DNA of 64,000 nt from the NCBI RefSeq assembly GCF_002245895.1, contig NZ_NPJZ01000001.1, positions 4,829,501 through 4,893,500 on the forward strand, given 5' to 3'. The DNA is from Rhodococcus sp. OK302. Its GTDB lineage: Bacteria > Actinomycetota > Actinomycetes > Mycobacteriales > Mycobacteriaceae. Position 1 is the stretch's first letter. Each line of letters opens with the position of its first letter. Under the pieces are notes generated by a model. The model was not told where the DNA came from. It saw only the letters and a program-made list of their open reading frames with translations, and did no database searches. Below, in pieces: positions 1 through 10,274 of the stretch. Made by a program: the position numbers and the translations under genes.

Positions 1-440
1 CGGGAACGGCAGTGCCGGTGGGCTCCTCCGTCAAGGTCGTCACGTCCAAAGGATCACCACCCGTTGATGTTCCCGACGTGAAGGGTATGTCGGAGAACGC
101 CGCCCGCGCCGCCCTCGACAAGGTGGGCATCACCGTCAGCGAAACCCGAACCGTCTTCGACGAAAAAATCGAAGGCGGCAAGATCATCGGCACCGATCCG
201 GCCGTGGGTGCGTCGGTCAGCGCCGGAACATCCGTTGTACTGCTCGTCTCGAATTCCGTGAAAGTACCCAACCTCCTCGGGCGTACCGTCTCCTCGGCGC
301 GCGAAGAACTCACCCGAATCGGTCTCGAACTCACTGTGCGCCAACTGACTCAGAACGACAGTTCCCTCATCGTCAGCCAGAGCGACAAAAACGATCTGGT
401 TGCCAAGGGCGCCAACGTCACCGTCGTCGCGATTCCGTAA
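1..440 (+). CDS. pknL: PASTA-domain Ser/Thr protein kinase, C-terminal end (partial)
   Basis: The frame is open from the left edge, so only the extracellular C-terminus is present. It shows the end of one PASTA repeat, then two full repeats (about residues 20-85 and 86-146), each with the V-P-[DN]-[VL]-x-G entry and a closing beta strand of the form VxVVxIP. PASTA tails on bacterial kinases bind muropeptides or lipid II outside the cell and tune cell-wall synthesis. The kinase domain lies outside the window. The pknL assignment is inferred from the convergent aroG and exoribonuclease genes, the order seen around Rv2176; corynebacterial PknL also carries PASTA repeats. The C-terminus is certain, the paralogue name less so. 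Confidence 0.85.
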   Translation, partial: GTAVPVGSSVKVVTSKGSPPVDVPDVKGMSENAARAALDKVGITVSETRTVFDEKIEGGKIIGTDPAVGASVSAGTSVVLLVSNSVKVPNLLGRTVSSAREELTRIGLELTVRQLTQNDSSLIVSQSDKNDLVAKGANVTVVAIP

Positions 441-464
441 AGACACACACGGGGCAACCGAAAA

Positions 465-494
465 CGCCCCCACTCGAATGAACGAGTGAGGGCG
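465..494. terminator. Bidirectional hairpin between pknL and aroG
   Basis: Twelve-base arms (465-476 and 483-494) with one mismatch enclose a 6-nt loop between two convergent genes. An A-run follows on the + side and a T-run (TTTT) leaves the hairpin on the - strand, so it can stop both transcripts. Confidence 0.75.
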
Positions 495-510
495 CTGCGA
501 CAAAAAATCT

Positions 511-2477
<1,967 letters not shown>

Positions 2478-2483
2478 GTCCGA

Positions 2484-2489
2484 AAACTA
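2484..2489 (-). promoter_or_regulatory. -10 box of the exoribonuclease gene
   Basis: TAGTTT 6 nt before the GTG at 2477, leaderless geometry; it lies just inside the edge of the terminator hairpin of the upstream acyltransferase. Confidence 0.55.
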
Positions 2490-2490
2490 T

Positions 2491-2528
2491 GCCGCACGCG
2501 CTACCTCGAGGGCTAATGCGCGTGCGGC
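2491..2528 (-). terminator. Hairpin after the acyltransferase gene
   Basis: Perfect 11-bp GC-rich arms (2491-2501 and 2518-2528) with a 16-nt loop lie just downstream of the acyltransferase stop at 2544. There is no long T-tract, so efficiency is uncertain. Confidence 0.55.
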
Positions 2529-2543
2529 ACCTGTGGTGAATCT

Positions 2544-3335
2544 CTAACTGGCCCGCGTATCCGGGACCGGCGCCTGATCGGGAGTCGCACCATCTGCATC
2601 AGGGAGGGCGACCAGTTCGACGACGGGTTCAGCCGCCGGGGATGTTTCAGCAGGGCTGCTCGGCTGCTTGTTCTTCAGGCTCGCCGCATAAATGTCGACG
2701 TACTCCTGACCGGAGAGCTTCATCAGCTTGTACATCACCTCGTCGGTGACGGCCCGCTCCACGAAACGGTTGCCGCCCATACCTTCGAACCGCGAGAAAT
2801 CGATGGGCTCACCGACAATGATGGTGACCTTGGCCGGGCGCCACACCTTGGACCCGATGGGATTCATCTTGTCGGTGCCGACCATGGCAACCGGAATCAC
2901 CTTGACGCCGGATTCCAGTGCGAGACGGGCCATTCCGGTCTTTCCCTTGTACAGGCGACCATCGGGAGAGCGTGTGCCCTCCGGATAAATCCCGAGAAGA
3001 CTCCCGGAATTGAGAACCTTCAGTCCGGCATTGAGTGCGTCCTGAGCCGCGTCGGCGCCGGTACGGTCGATCGGGACCTGGCCGACGGCGGTGAAGAACC
3101 ATCGCTGGAAGGCACCCTTGAGTCCGGTACCGGTGAAGTACTCACTCTTGGCCAGGAAAGTGATCCGGCGGTTCGAGCGCAACGGCAGGTAAAACGAGTC
3201 GAGGACAGCCTGATGGTTGCTGGCCAGAATCGCCGCACCCTCAGTGGGAATATTCTCGTGGCCTTTGATCGTCGGACGTCCGAGGACCCACAGAATCGGC
3301 CCCACGAACACATATTTGACGAGCCAATACCACAC
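2544..3335 (-). CDS. 1-acyl-sn-glycerol-3-phosphate acyltransferase family protein (Rv2182c-like)
   Basis: A 263-aa membrane-associated PlsC-type acyltransferase, expected to acylate lysophosphatidic acid or a related glycerolipid. It has the catalytic NHxxxxDS motif (NHQAVLDS, about residue 41), the glycerol-phosphate-binding PEGTRSPDGRLYKGKTG block and the VIPVAMVG strand of the family. The GTG at 3335 is chosen because GGGAGG lies 6 nt upstream and the N-terminus then matches the mycobacterial homologue; an upstream extension in the same frame has no support. About 65 residues of Pro/Ala/Val-rich tail follow the conserved SGQEYVDIYAAS and look lineage-specific. Confidence 0.9.
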   Translation of the reverse strand: MWYWLVKYVFVGPILWVLGRPTIKGHENIPTEGAAILASNHQAVLDSFYLPLRSNRRITFLAKSEYFTGTGLKGAFQRWFFTAVGQVPIDRTGADAAQDALNAGLKVLNSGSLLGIYPEGTRSPDGRLYKGKTGMARLALESGVKVIPVAMVGTDKMNPIGSKVWRPAKVTIIVGEPIDFSRFEGMGGNRFVERAVTDEVMYKLMKLSGQEYVDIYAASLKNKQPSSPAETSPAAEPVVELVALPDADGATPDQAPVPDTRAS

Positions 3336-3443
3336 GGCGTCCCTCCCATTCACAACCCGAATTGCCCTGAGCACGACCTTACTGCGCACCCGTAAGCCCC
3401 GCTACACATGCCCCGGGAGCACCGGCGCGCGAACCGGTACGAC

Positions 3444-4457
3444 TCAGCGGCGGCCAGGCGAAACAGGGCCTGAAACTGCAGATCGTGCCAACGTCGCAGC
3501 CCCCACCATGCCCGCTGCTTCGCCCAACTGGGCGCTCCGAATGCGTGCGAGCGGTCGATGTTTGGCACCGGTCAGCAAATTTGCATACTGCTCACGGGCT
3601 TCGTCGAGAAACAGCGGCGCAGAACTCGCAACGCCGCCGGCAATCACGACAAGATCCGGATCGTAGACATCCCCGACCATGGCCAGACCCACCGCCAGCC
3701 ACCTCGTGAACTCTGCCATCGTCGCTAACGCAATCGGATCTCCGTCGTACGCGGCGTTGGCGATTCGGCGTCCGGTCAACCCGCCCGCATCGATGCCGAC
3801 TTCCCGGGCAAGAACCGTCGACGCGGAGGGATCCGCGGCAAGTAGTTCAATTGCTGTGTCCACCAACGCCGTACCGCTGCAGTACCGCTCCCAACAACCA
3901 CGTTTCCCACAGGCACACGGGCGCCCGTCCGGCACCACCTGTATGTGACCGAGTTCGGGAGCTACGCCATGACTCCCCCGGTACAGCTCACCGTTGACGA
4001 GCAACGCGGCGCCGATACCCGTACCGATTGCCACCATCACGACGTTGCGGTGGCCGGAAGCCGCACCGAACCGATGTTCCGCGTACGCCGCGGCATTGGC
4101 GTCGTGCTCGAGGACCACGGGAAGACCCAGTCGTGCACTCAGGTCACTACCTACCGGCGCATCGACCCACGGCAGGTGCGGAGCAAAACGCACAGCAGTG
4201 CGATCCAAAGTAATGAACCCGGCAACAGCCAAACCGACCGCGGCAACGTCATGCCTGCCGACCAATTCGCGAACCACCCGGTCCAAGGCATTCTCGAGTG
4301 ACCTGGCCGACTGCGGCGTCGGAGCTTGCGCTGTATCGAGCACTTGGCCGTCCACATCCACCACCGAGGCACGGATGCTGGTGCCGCCCACATCGATTCC
4401 GATGGTCAAGAAATCGGTAGTCGAGAAATCCGCAGTCGAGCCATGACGCCCGTTCAT
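3444..4457 (-). CDS. ROK-family sugar kinase (glucokinase-like)
   Basis: A 337-aa ROK protein. It has the N-terminal phosphate-binding IGIDVGGTSIRA motif, a substrate-site ELGH, and the zinc motif CACGKRGCWERYCSG that defines the ROK signature. Family members phosphorylate glucose or other hexoses in the cytoplasm; there is no N-terminal HTH, so this is a kinase rather than a ROK repressor. The ATG at 4457 has GGAGAG 8 nt upstream and is preferred over a GTG 17 codons earlier. Substrate specificity cannot be read from the sequence. It follows the ArsA-like operon on the same strand but is separated from it by 93 bases. Confidence 0.85.
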   Translation of the reverse strand: MNGRHGSTADFSTTDFLTIGIDVGGTSIRASVVDVDGQVLDTAQAPTPQSARSLENALDRVVRELVGRHDVAAVGLAVAGFITLDRTAVRFAPHLPWVDAPVGSDLSARLGLPVVLEHDANAAAYAEHRFGAASGHRNVVMVAIGTGIGAALLVNGELYRGSHGVAPELGHIQVVPDGRPCACGKRGCWERYCSGTALVDTAIELLAADPSASTVLAREVGIDAGGLTGRRIANAAYDGDPIALATMAEFTRWLAVGLAMVGDVYDPDLVVIAGGVASSAPLFLDEAREQYANLLTGAKHRPLARIRSAQLGEAAGMVGAATLARSAVSGPVSPGRR

Positions 4458-4550
4458 CGCAGCCACTCTCCGCACTCCATCATCACGCATTCTGACGATT
4501 GTGCCCACAGAAAGCCGTCAGTACCAGCGGTCCGACGAAACAGCACCCAC

Positions 4551-4955
4551 TCAGGGTTTGACGGTCACCGTAATCGGCACGAAGGCAGACGCGCGAGGTT
4601 CGGCCTTGGCAGAATCATCGGCCGCCGAGGCTCCACCGCCCGGACCACTGTCGGGCCCGTTGTGTCCGCCCAGGAACTCGTCGAGAAGCTCGCGGAGTAG
4701 CGCCAAGAGGACTGCCGCCTGCCCAGCGAGAAAGGCCAGAAGTTCATGGTGCTCACCCCGTACCAGCGCCGCGATCGCGCAGACCGGGCACCAACTGCAC
4801 CCACCGAACGCGGGCAACTCCGCCGGGTTCTGTCCGTCTTCGGGCCCGGACGCACGGCCTTCGGCCAGTTGCGCCAGCATCGGTTCCACGCGCGCCAAGA
4901 CGGAATCGGCCAACACACGAAATTCTGCGAGGAGCCGAGTGTGGTCTTCGTTCAT
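4551..4955 (-). CDS. Small CxxCxxC protein coupled to an ArsA-like ATPase
   Basis: I do not recognise a named function. The 134-aa product begins with a helical segment, then has Cys53, Cys56 and Cys59 in a CSWCPVC cluster, a hydrophobic helix (about 62-95) and a disordered Gly/Ala-rich acidic tail. The cysteine triplet suggests metal or Fe-S binding. Its ATG overlaps the stop of the upstream ATPase gene as ATGA, so it is probably translated by re-initiation and made in step with the ATPase. It occupies the Rv2183c position of the conserved block. The real start is the ATG at 4955 rather than an in-frame GTG three codons earlier. Confidence 0.75.
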   Translation of the reverse strand: MNEDHTRLLAEFRVLADSVLARVEPMLAQLAEGRASGPEDGQNPAELPAFGGCSWCPVCAIAALVRGEHHELLAFLAGQAAVLLALLRELLDEFLGGHNGPDSGPGGGASAADDSAKAEPRASAFVPITVTVKP

Positions 4956-6202
4956 ACGGGCCACACCGCGGGATCCGGTACAAATCGAATAATCAGGTCG
5001 GTTCCGTCCAGCTCAGCCCCACTGACGACGCAACGACGCAATACCGACGCCAATCTCACTCTCCGCCGCACCCCGTCCGCTCCCACCAGCACATCGTCCT
5101 CCACCCGGCCCAACGACAACGACGACGGATCGACAAGCGGAAGGTGCATCCGCATCGCGTAGACCGAATCCACTCCCGTACCCGACTCCAGCGTCACCGT
5201 CACGAGCTCGGTAAGGCTTTGCGGTTCCGGAACGGACCCCTCGTCGATTGCCGGCGCCGCACCCTCGAGTGCGGCCGCAATGTCGCCCAGAGCCGCCAAC
5301 CCTACCGGTTCGGTATCGGTCTGTTCGACAACCTCGACTGGGACGGCCCCCGCGGCCAGGCGCAGCGAGTCGACACACGAGCGTTGCGCATCACGGCGGT
5401 TGGCCAGCCACCGAGTTGCTCCATCGGACGTCGAACTGCGGTCCGACACCGAATCGAATTGCGGCACAATTCCATTGACGACAATTCGCTGAACCTGCAC
5501 ACCCGAGAGCGCCAAACCCGACAGCGTGCGACGCGTCGAAAGGACAGCACTCGACTCGGCTGACGTCACCAGGTGAACGGTGGTGTTGGAGCGATCCGCG
5601 AGAAATCCCGAAATCTGGTCGACCGTCGATACGACGCGCTCGATCACCGACACCAGCAGGATCAAACGCACGTCGTTCGCCGCGACGGCAGACAAGCGTC
5701 GATGGCGCGGCCACACCCGCTCGAGGTACTCGGACACCATCGCCGGAGCCCCGAAGACACGCAAAGCTTCAGTCGCCGCGGGACAATCCACGATCACGAC
5801 GTCGTACTCACCACTCGATGCCATCCGAACGACTTCGGCGATCGCCAAGATGTCTGCAATGCCGAGCGAACCCGTCAGCTCCTCGGGTTCCAGAGTGTCG
5901 AACGTCGACCCATGTTCGTGGGCGCCCGCGGCGTCCAGCAACACCGACAGGCCACGAAATTTGTCCTCGACAAGAGTCAACATGTCGAGTTGCCAGACAT
6001 CCAGCCCGCCGAGGAGTGGAGTCACCTCGCGTGGAACCGGGATCGCCAGCACATCCGCCAGGGAATGTGCCCGATCGATCGACATCAGCAGAACCTTCGA
6101 TCCCGCAGACGCAGCCGCAAGCGCGGCCGCAGATGCGAGTGTCGTGGCCCCGCTACCTCCCTTACCGGTGAACAGCTGGATACGGGTTCGCGCGCCGTTC
6201 AG
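4952..6202 (-). CDS. ArsA/MinD-like P-loop ATPase (Rv2184c-like), probable CTG start
   Basis: A cytoplasmic deviant-Walker-A ATPase of the ArsA/Get3/MinD superfamily. The P-loop TGKGGSGATT keeps the signature Lys of the KGG element but has Ala where the second Lys (GK[ST]) is usual. A switch/Walker-B strand, VVIVDCPAATEAL, follows in the middle of the protein. The first ATG in frame (6085) lies after the P-loop and would delete it. Between the last upstream in-frame stop and that ATG there is no ATG, GTG or TTG; the best candidate is a CTG at 6202 that overlaps the TGA of the preceding SRPBCC gene. The product is then about 416 aa. Its stop overlaps the next gene (ATGA). Alternatives are another rare start codon or a sequencing error in this stretch. 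Confidence 0.75.
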   Translation of the reverse strand: MNGARTRIQLFTGKGGSGATTLASAAALAAASAGSKVLLMSIDRAHSLADVLAIPVPREVTPLLGGLDVWQLDMLTLVEDKFRGLSVLLDAAGAHEHGSTFDTLEPEELTGSLGIADILAIAEVVRMASSGEYDVVIVDCPAATEALRVFGAPAMVSEYLERVWPRHRRLSAVAANDVRLILLVSVIERVVSTVDQISGFLADRSNTTVHLVTSAESSAVLSTRRTLSGLALSGVQVQRIVVNGIVPQFDSVSDRSSTSDGATRWLANRRDAQRSCVDSLRLAAGAVPVEVVEQTDTEPVGLAALGDIAAALEGAAPAIDEGSVPEPQSLTELVTVTLESGTGVDSVYAMRMHLPLVDPSSLSLGRVEDDVLVGADGVRRRVRLASVLRRCVVSGAELDGTDLIIRFVPDPAVWPV

Positions 6203-6636
6203 CCCTCGACTCGCTTCTTCAGTTCCTTCAACGCGGTATCGGTGATGATCTTCTCGGCCTTACGTTTGAACAGCCCGATCATAGGAATGGTCAAGTCGAC
6301 GGTCAGCTCATACGTCACGGACGTCGTACCGTCGGCTTCGGAAAACAGAGTGTACGAGCCGAACTGAGATTTCTGAATCTCGCCGGACAGTAACTCCCAG
6401 CTCACCGACATTCCGTCGGGTGCCCAGTTGTACTGCAATTCGTACGTGTCCTTGACCATGCCCGCATCCAGAACGAAGCGCACCCGATCTGCGCGCCCAC
6501 TGGCACCGACGGCCGTAACCTCGACGGACTTGGCCGCCGCGACCCACGCGGGATACGCCTCGAAATCGGCGATCACACCCATCACGGCGTCGGCCGGAGC
6601 GTCGATGCTGATCAACCCCTTGGTTTTCTCGGCCAT
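6199..6636 (-). CDS. SRPBCC (START-like) family protein, Rv2185c type
   Basis: A 145-aa polyketide-cyclase/START-like fold protein. The N-terminal pattern (IDAPADAVMGVIADFEAYPAW) and the alternating strands after it are characteristic of SRPBCC proteins, which enclose a hydrophobic ligand cavity. Ligand and reaction are unknown. It matches the mycobacterial protein called TB16.3. The ATG at 6636 has GGAAGAG about 7 nt upstream. It is the first gene of a tightly packed set with the ATPase and the cysteine protein, suggesting a shared process. Confidence 0.85.
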   Translation of the reverse strand: MAEKTKGLISIDAPADAVMGVIADFEAYPAWVAAAKSVEVTAVGASGRADRVRFVLDAGMVKDTYELQYNWAPDGMSVSWELLSGEIQKSQFGSYTLFSEADGTTSVTYELTVDLTIPMIGLFKRKAEKIITDTALKELKKRVEG

Positions 6637-6681
6637 ACGACTACTCTTCCTTCCTCGAGATTCGACTGCACCGACCGGACG

Positions 6682-7068
6682 TCAGGCCGGCGACACGCCT
6701 GCCGGACGTCCGGCTTCCAATTCACGCTTGATAGCAAAGGCCATCACCTTGCCGTCGACACGACGTTTGCGGTTCATCCCGGCCAGATCGAGTCCGGCCA
6801 GACCGGATGGCGACACACCGACCGGTTCGGCATGAAGGAAGTAATGGACGATCGCTCCGTCCATCACCGGTTCGAGCCACACCTCCATTGTGCCCACGAG
6901 CTGGCCCGACACACCCCAACGGAAGCCTGCGGGTCCGCGATCCTCACGGACCTCGAGCTCGAGATCTCGCCACCAACGACGCCATTGCGCGCGCGAAGAC
7001 AACAGTTCGGCGACGCGCTCGGGCGGTGCCGCGATAAATGTCTGGTCTGCGACCTGAATGCTGCTCAC
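6682..7068 (-). CDS. SRPBCC-like conserved protein, Rv2186c position
   Basis: A 128-aa protein with an SRPBCC-like opening (ADQTFIAAPPERVAELLSSRAQWRRWW) followed by alternating beta strands (FRWGVSGQLVGTMEVWLEP, AIVHYFLHAEP). It ends in a basic helix. No catalytic residues are evident. The start is uncertain: the GTG at 7068 gives a product close in length to the mycobacterial homologue, while in-frame GTGs at 7083-7113 would add up to 15 residues. It lies 45 bp upstream of the other SRPBCC gene and is probably the first gene of the same operon, divergent from fadD15. Confidence 0.75.
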   Translation of the reverse strand: MSSIQVADQTFIAAPPERVAELLSSRAQWRRWWRDLELEVREDRGPAGFRWGVSGQLVGTMEVWLEPVMDGAIVHYFLHAEPVGVSPSGLAGLDLAGMNRKRRVDGKVMAFAIKRELEAGRPAGVSPA

Positions 7069-7229
7069 GGGAGTTAGCTTCACATATTGCACCGACGCGT
7101 TGACCACGGGCACCAGACCGTTACCAACCGGTCATGATGTTAACCCGGCCACAACCAGGCCGGACGTGCGACTACAGTAATGAGCGTCAGACCCTACTCG
7201 TCAGTATTTCGCAGTGTCGGAGGTATTTC

Positions 7230-9041
7230 GTGCCTGAATACAGCGCACCCCAGACGTTCACGATTCCCGAGGATGCCTCCGCGGTCGACTCGGTGTTCGC
7301 CTTCGCGAAGACAAAGCCGGCGGCAATCGTCTACAAGCGCAAGGTCGGATCCTCTTGGGTCGACGTCACTGCAGGCGAGTTCGCCGCGCAGGTGACCGCA
7401 GTCGCCAAGGGCTTCATCGCCATCGGAGTCAAGCAGGGCGATCGCGTCGGACTGATGTCCGCGACTCGCTACGAATGGCCGCTGATCGACTACGCCATCT
7501 GGGCAGCCGGCGGCGTCACGGTCCCGATCTACGAAACCTCCGCTGCCGAGCAGGTCCGCTGGATCCTCGAGGATTCCGAAGCGATCGATCTCATCGTCGA
7601 AAACGACACCCACGCCGCCACAGTCCAGGACGTGGCCGCGGCAGCGCCGGCGCTGCGCACGGTCTATCAGATCGACGCTCCAGCAGGCGGACGCAGCGCC
7701 ATCGACGAACTGACTGCCTTGGGCGCCGGCATTTCCGACGAGGACGTGCAGGCCCGCGTCGACGCACTGAAGTCCTCCGATCCCGCAACCCTGATCTACA
7801 CGTCCGGCACCACCGGTCGCCCCAAGGGCTGCCAGCTGACACACTCCAACCTCATCGCCGAGTCGAAGGGCATCCAAGCGTCCAACCTCGGCGAACTCTT
7901 GCGGACCCCAGGCGTCCGCTCACTGATGTTCCTGCCCTTGGCTCACGTCCTCGCTCGCGCCGTCAGCATCGCGTCCTTCGATTCCGGTGCAGCACTGGGA
8001 CACACCAGCGACATCCCGAACCTCGTACCTACCTTCGGTGAATTCAAACCGGACTTCATCCTCTCGGTACCCCGCGTGTTCGAGAAGGTCTACAACAGCG
8101 CCCGCGCAAAAGCCCACGGTGACGGCAAGGGCAAAATCTTCGATGCGGCAGCTGATACGGCAATCGCTTGGAGCGAGGCACAAGACAGTGGCGGCCCCGG
8201 CATTGTCCTCAAGCTCAAGCACGCCCTGTTCGACAAGCTCGTCTACTCCAAGCTACGCGCCGCACTCGGCGGGCAGTGCCAGTTGGCTATCTCAGGCGGC
8301 GCCCCGCTGGGCGCCCGCCTCGGCCACTTCTTCCGCGGCATCGGCATCACGATCTACGAGGGCTACGGCCTCACCGAAACCACAGCAGCCTTCGCAGTCA
8401 ACACGATCGGTGCCCAGAAGGTCGGATCCGTCGGAAAGCCGTTGGCCGGCAACTCCGTTCGCATCGCTGACGACGGTGAAATCCTGCTATCCGGCCCCGT
8501 GGTCTTCACCGAATACTGGCGCAACGAGAAGGCGACCGCCGAGTCCATCAAAGACGGCTGGTTCCACACCGGAGACCTCGGTACCGTCGACAACGAGGGC
8601 TTCATCACGATCACCGGTCGCAAGAAGGAAATCATCGTCACCGCCGGCGGAAAGAACGTCTCCCCCGCGCAGCTCGAAGATTCGCTTCGCGCACACCCTC
8701 TCATCAGTCAGGCAATTGTGGTCGGCGACCAGAAGCCGTTCATCGGTGCACTCATCACCATCGACGCCGAAGCGCTTCCGGCGTGGAACGAGCGCAACAA
8801 CAAGGCCGCCGGCACCACGGCAGCCGACCTCGTGACCGACGGCGAACTCGTCGGCGAAATACAGGACGCGATCGACGAAACCAACAAACTCGTCTCACAC
8901 GCCGAAGCGATCAAGAAGTTCAAGATCCTCCCGGTCGACTTCTCCGAGGACACAGGCGAACTCACACCCACGATGAAGCTCAAGCGCAATGTCGTGCACG
9001 CTTCGTTCGCCGCTGAAATCGACATGATCTACGCGAAGTAG
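7230..9041 (+). CDS. fadD15: Long-chain fatty acid-CoA ligase (FadD15-like)
   Basis: A 603-aa ANL-superfamily enzyme that activates long-chain fatty acids to acyl-CoA through an acyl-adenylate. Motifs in order are the AMP-binding [11 protein letters not shown] (about residues 190-200), GYGLTET (about 377), the [10 protein letters not shown] and GRKKEII hinge (about 462), and the GGKNVSP C-terminal lysine region. The GTG at 7230 is chosen because GGAGG sits 6 nt upstream and [10 protein letters not shown] matches the family N-terminus; an extra 32 residues upstream in frame are not conserved. It is divergent from the SRPBCC genes and convergent with pimB', as in mycobacteria. Confidence 0.93.
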   Translation: MPEYSAPQTFTIPEDASAVDSVFAFAKTKPAAIVYKRKVGSSWVDVTAGEFAAQVTAVAKGFIAIGVKQGDRVGLMSATRYEWPLIDYAIWAAGGVTVPIYETSAAEQVRWILEDSEAIDLIVENDTHAATVQDVAAAAPALRTVYQIDAPAGGRSAIDELTALGAGISDEDVQARVDALKSSDPATLIYTSGTTGRPKGCQLTHSNLIAESKGIQASNLGELLRTPGVRSLMFLPLAHVLARAVSIASFDSGAALGHTSDIPNLVPTFGEFKPDFILSVPRVFEKVYNSARAKAHGDGKGKIFDAAADTAIAWSEAQDSGGPGIVLKLKHALFDKLVYSKLRAALGGQCQLAISGGAPLGARLGHFFRGIGITIYEGYGLTETTAAFAVNTIGAQKVGSVGKPLAGNSVRIADDGEILLSGPVVFTEYWRNEKATAESIKDGWFHTGDLGTVDNEGFITITGRKKEIIVTAGGKNVSPAQLEDSLRAHPLISQAIVVGDQKPFIGALITIDAEALPAWNERNNKAAGTTAADLVTDGELVGEIQDAIDETNKLVSHAEAIKKFKILPVDFSEDTGELTPTMKLKRNVVHASFAAEIDMIYAK

Positions 9042-9052
9042 AACCGCTCGAG

Positions 9053-9100
9053 ACAATTGTGGCCGCCGCACCTGTTCACAGGTGCGGCGGCCACAATTGT
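9053..9100. terminator. Bidirectional terminator between fadD15 and pimB'
   Basis: A perfect 22-bp palindrome (arms 9053-9074 and 9079-9100) with a 4-nt loop sits between convergent genes. Both outer ends carry ACAATTGT, giving AT-rich bases at the foot of the stem on either strand. Confidence 0.9.
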
Positions 9101-9113
9101 TTGTCGGACCTAC

Positions 9114-10241
9114 TCAGCCCAGTAGCTTCTGCAATTTCAAAGCGAGTGTGTCCCACTTCCATTCGGCACCAACCCAGTCGCGGCCGGCAGCGCCCATGGC
9201 GGCTGCCCGATCCCGATCGGAGAGCACCTCGATCACCGAAGCCGCGACGTCGGCAACCGATGTTCCGTCAACGACGAGCCCGGTCTTGTTCTGCTGCACC
9301 GTTTCCGGAGCACCGCCGCTACGACCCGCGATAACCGGGACGCCGGAAGCAGACGCCTCCAGATACACGATCCCCAAACCTTCGACGTCGAGGCCAGCGC
9401 CCCGGGTGCGACACGGCATCGCAAAGACATCGGCAATCGTGTGGTGCGCTGCCAACTCAGCTGCCGGAACGGTGCCGGTGAAGACAACGTGGTCGTCCAT
9501 CCCCGTCTTGCGGACAAGTTCCCGAAGACGATCTTCGTAGGGTCCGCCGCCCACGATCACGAGAACCGCACCGTCGATACTCTTCCGAATAGCCGGAAGC
9601 GCCTTGATCAACATGTCCTGACCCTTGCGGGGAACCAACCTCGACAGACACAGGATCGTCGGCCGATCCCCCAACCCGTAGCGATTGCGCAACTCGGACC
9701 GCGCCGCCGAATCCGGATGAAACACAGTCGTATCCACGCCGGAAGGCAAATGCTCCAACGCCGCCTGAGCACCGAACGCCGAGGCGAATCTTCCGCGCGT
9801 GTACTTGCTGACAAACGTCACGGTGTCCGTGTGATCACCGATCGCCCGCAACGACTGCCTCGCCCCGGGAATCATCGACCAGCCGACCTCGTGCCCGTGA
9901 GTGCTCGCGATAACCCGAGACGCACCGGCGCGGCGAACTACGGGTGCCAGCAACGCAAGTGGAGCAGCGGCACCGAACCACACCGACTCGCAGTCATGTT
10001 TCTCGACCAGCTTCGCAGCGCGTCTGGCCACAAACGGTGTCGGGATCATCAACGTCGTGGGATGCCTGACAACCTCGAAAGGTTGAGCGGCATCGAACTT
10101 CTTGTGCGAATCTCCGCGCCACCGCGGCGCATAGACAACCAACTTGTCTGCCGGAAGATGCTTCGCGAAAGTGTGAAGGTACGACTGGATCCCGCCCGGC
10201 CTGGGCGGAAAATCATTGGTCACCAAAAGGGTCCGGCGCAT
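9114..10241 (-). CDS. pimB: GDP-mannose-dependent phosphatidylinositol mannoside mannosyltransferase
   Basis: A GT-B fold glycosyltransferase (GT4, 375 aa) matching mycobacterial PimB' (Rv2188c). That enzyme adds the second mannose to phosphatidylinositol monomannoside at the cytoplasmic membrane face. Visible motifs are the N-terminal TNDFPPRPGGIQSYL acceptor loop, SGVDTTVFHPD, SRLVPRKGQD and the nucleotide-sugar EGLGIVYLEASASGVPV block with its E-x7-E pair. The ATG at 10241 is preferred: TACGGT lies 6 nt upstream, giving leaderless geometry. This gene supplies the PIM/LAM glycolipid pathway and supports a mycolate-type cell envelope. Confidence 0.92.
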   Translation of the reverse strand: MRRTLLVTNDFPPRPGGIQSYLHTFAKHLPADKLVVYAPRWRGDSHKKFDAAQPFEVVRHPTTLMIPTPFVARRAAKLVEKHDCESVWFGAAAPLALLAPVVRRAGASRVIASTHGHEVGWSMIPGARQSLRAIGDHTDTVTFVSKYTRGRFASAFGAQAALEHLPSGVDTTVFHPDSAARSELRNRYGLGDRPTILCLSRLVPRKGQDMLIKALPAIRKSIDGAVLVIVGGGPYEDRLRELVRKTGMDDHVVFTGTVPAAELAAHHTIADVFAMPCRTRGAGLDVEGLGIVYLEASASGVPVIAGRSGGAPETVQQNKTGLVVDGTSVADVAASVIEVLSDRDRAAAMGAAGRDWVGAEWKWDTLALKLQKLLG

Positions 10242-10247
10242 CCGTCC

Positions 10248-10253
10248 ACCGTA
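10248..10253 (-). promoter_or_regulatory. -10 box of pimB'
   Basis: TACGGT 6 nt before the ATG at 10241 and no conventional leader. Confidence 0.5.
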
Positions 10254-10274
10254 AAGCACGCACCCTGCTCGGAC

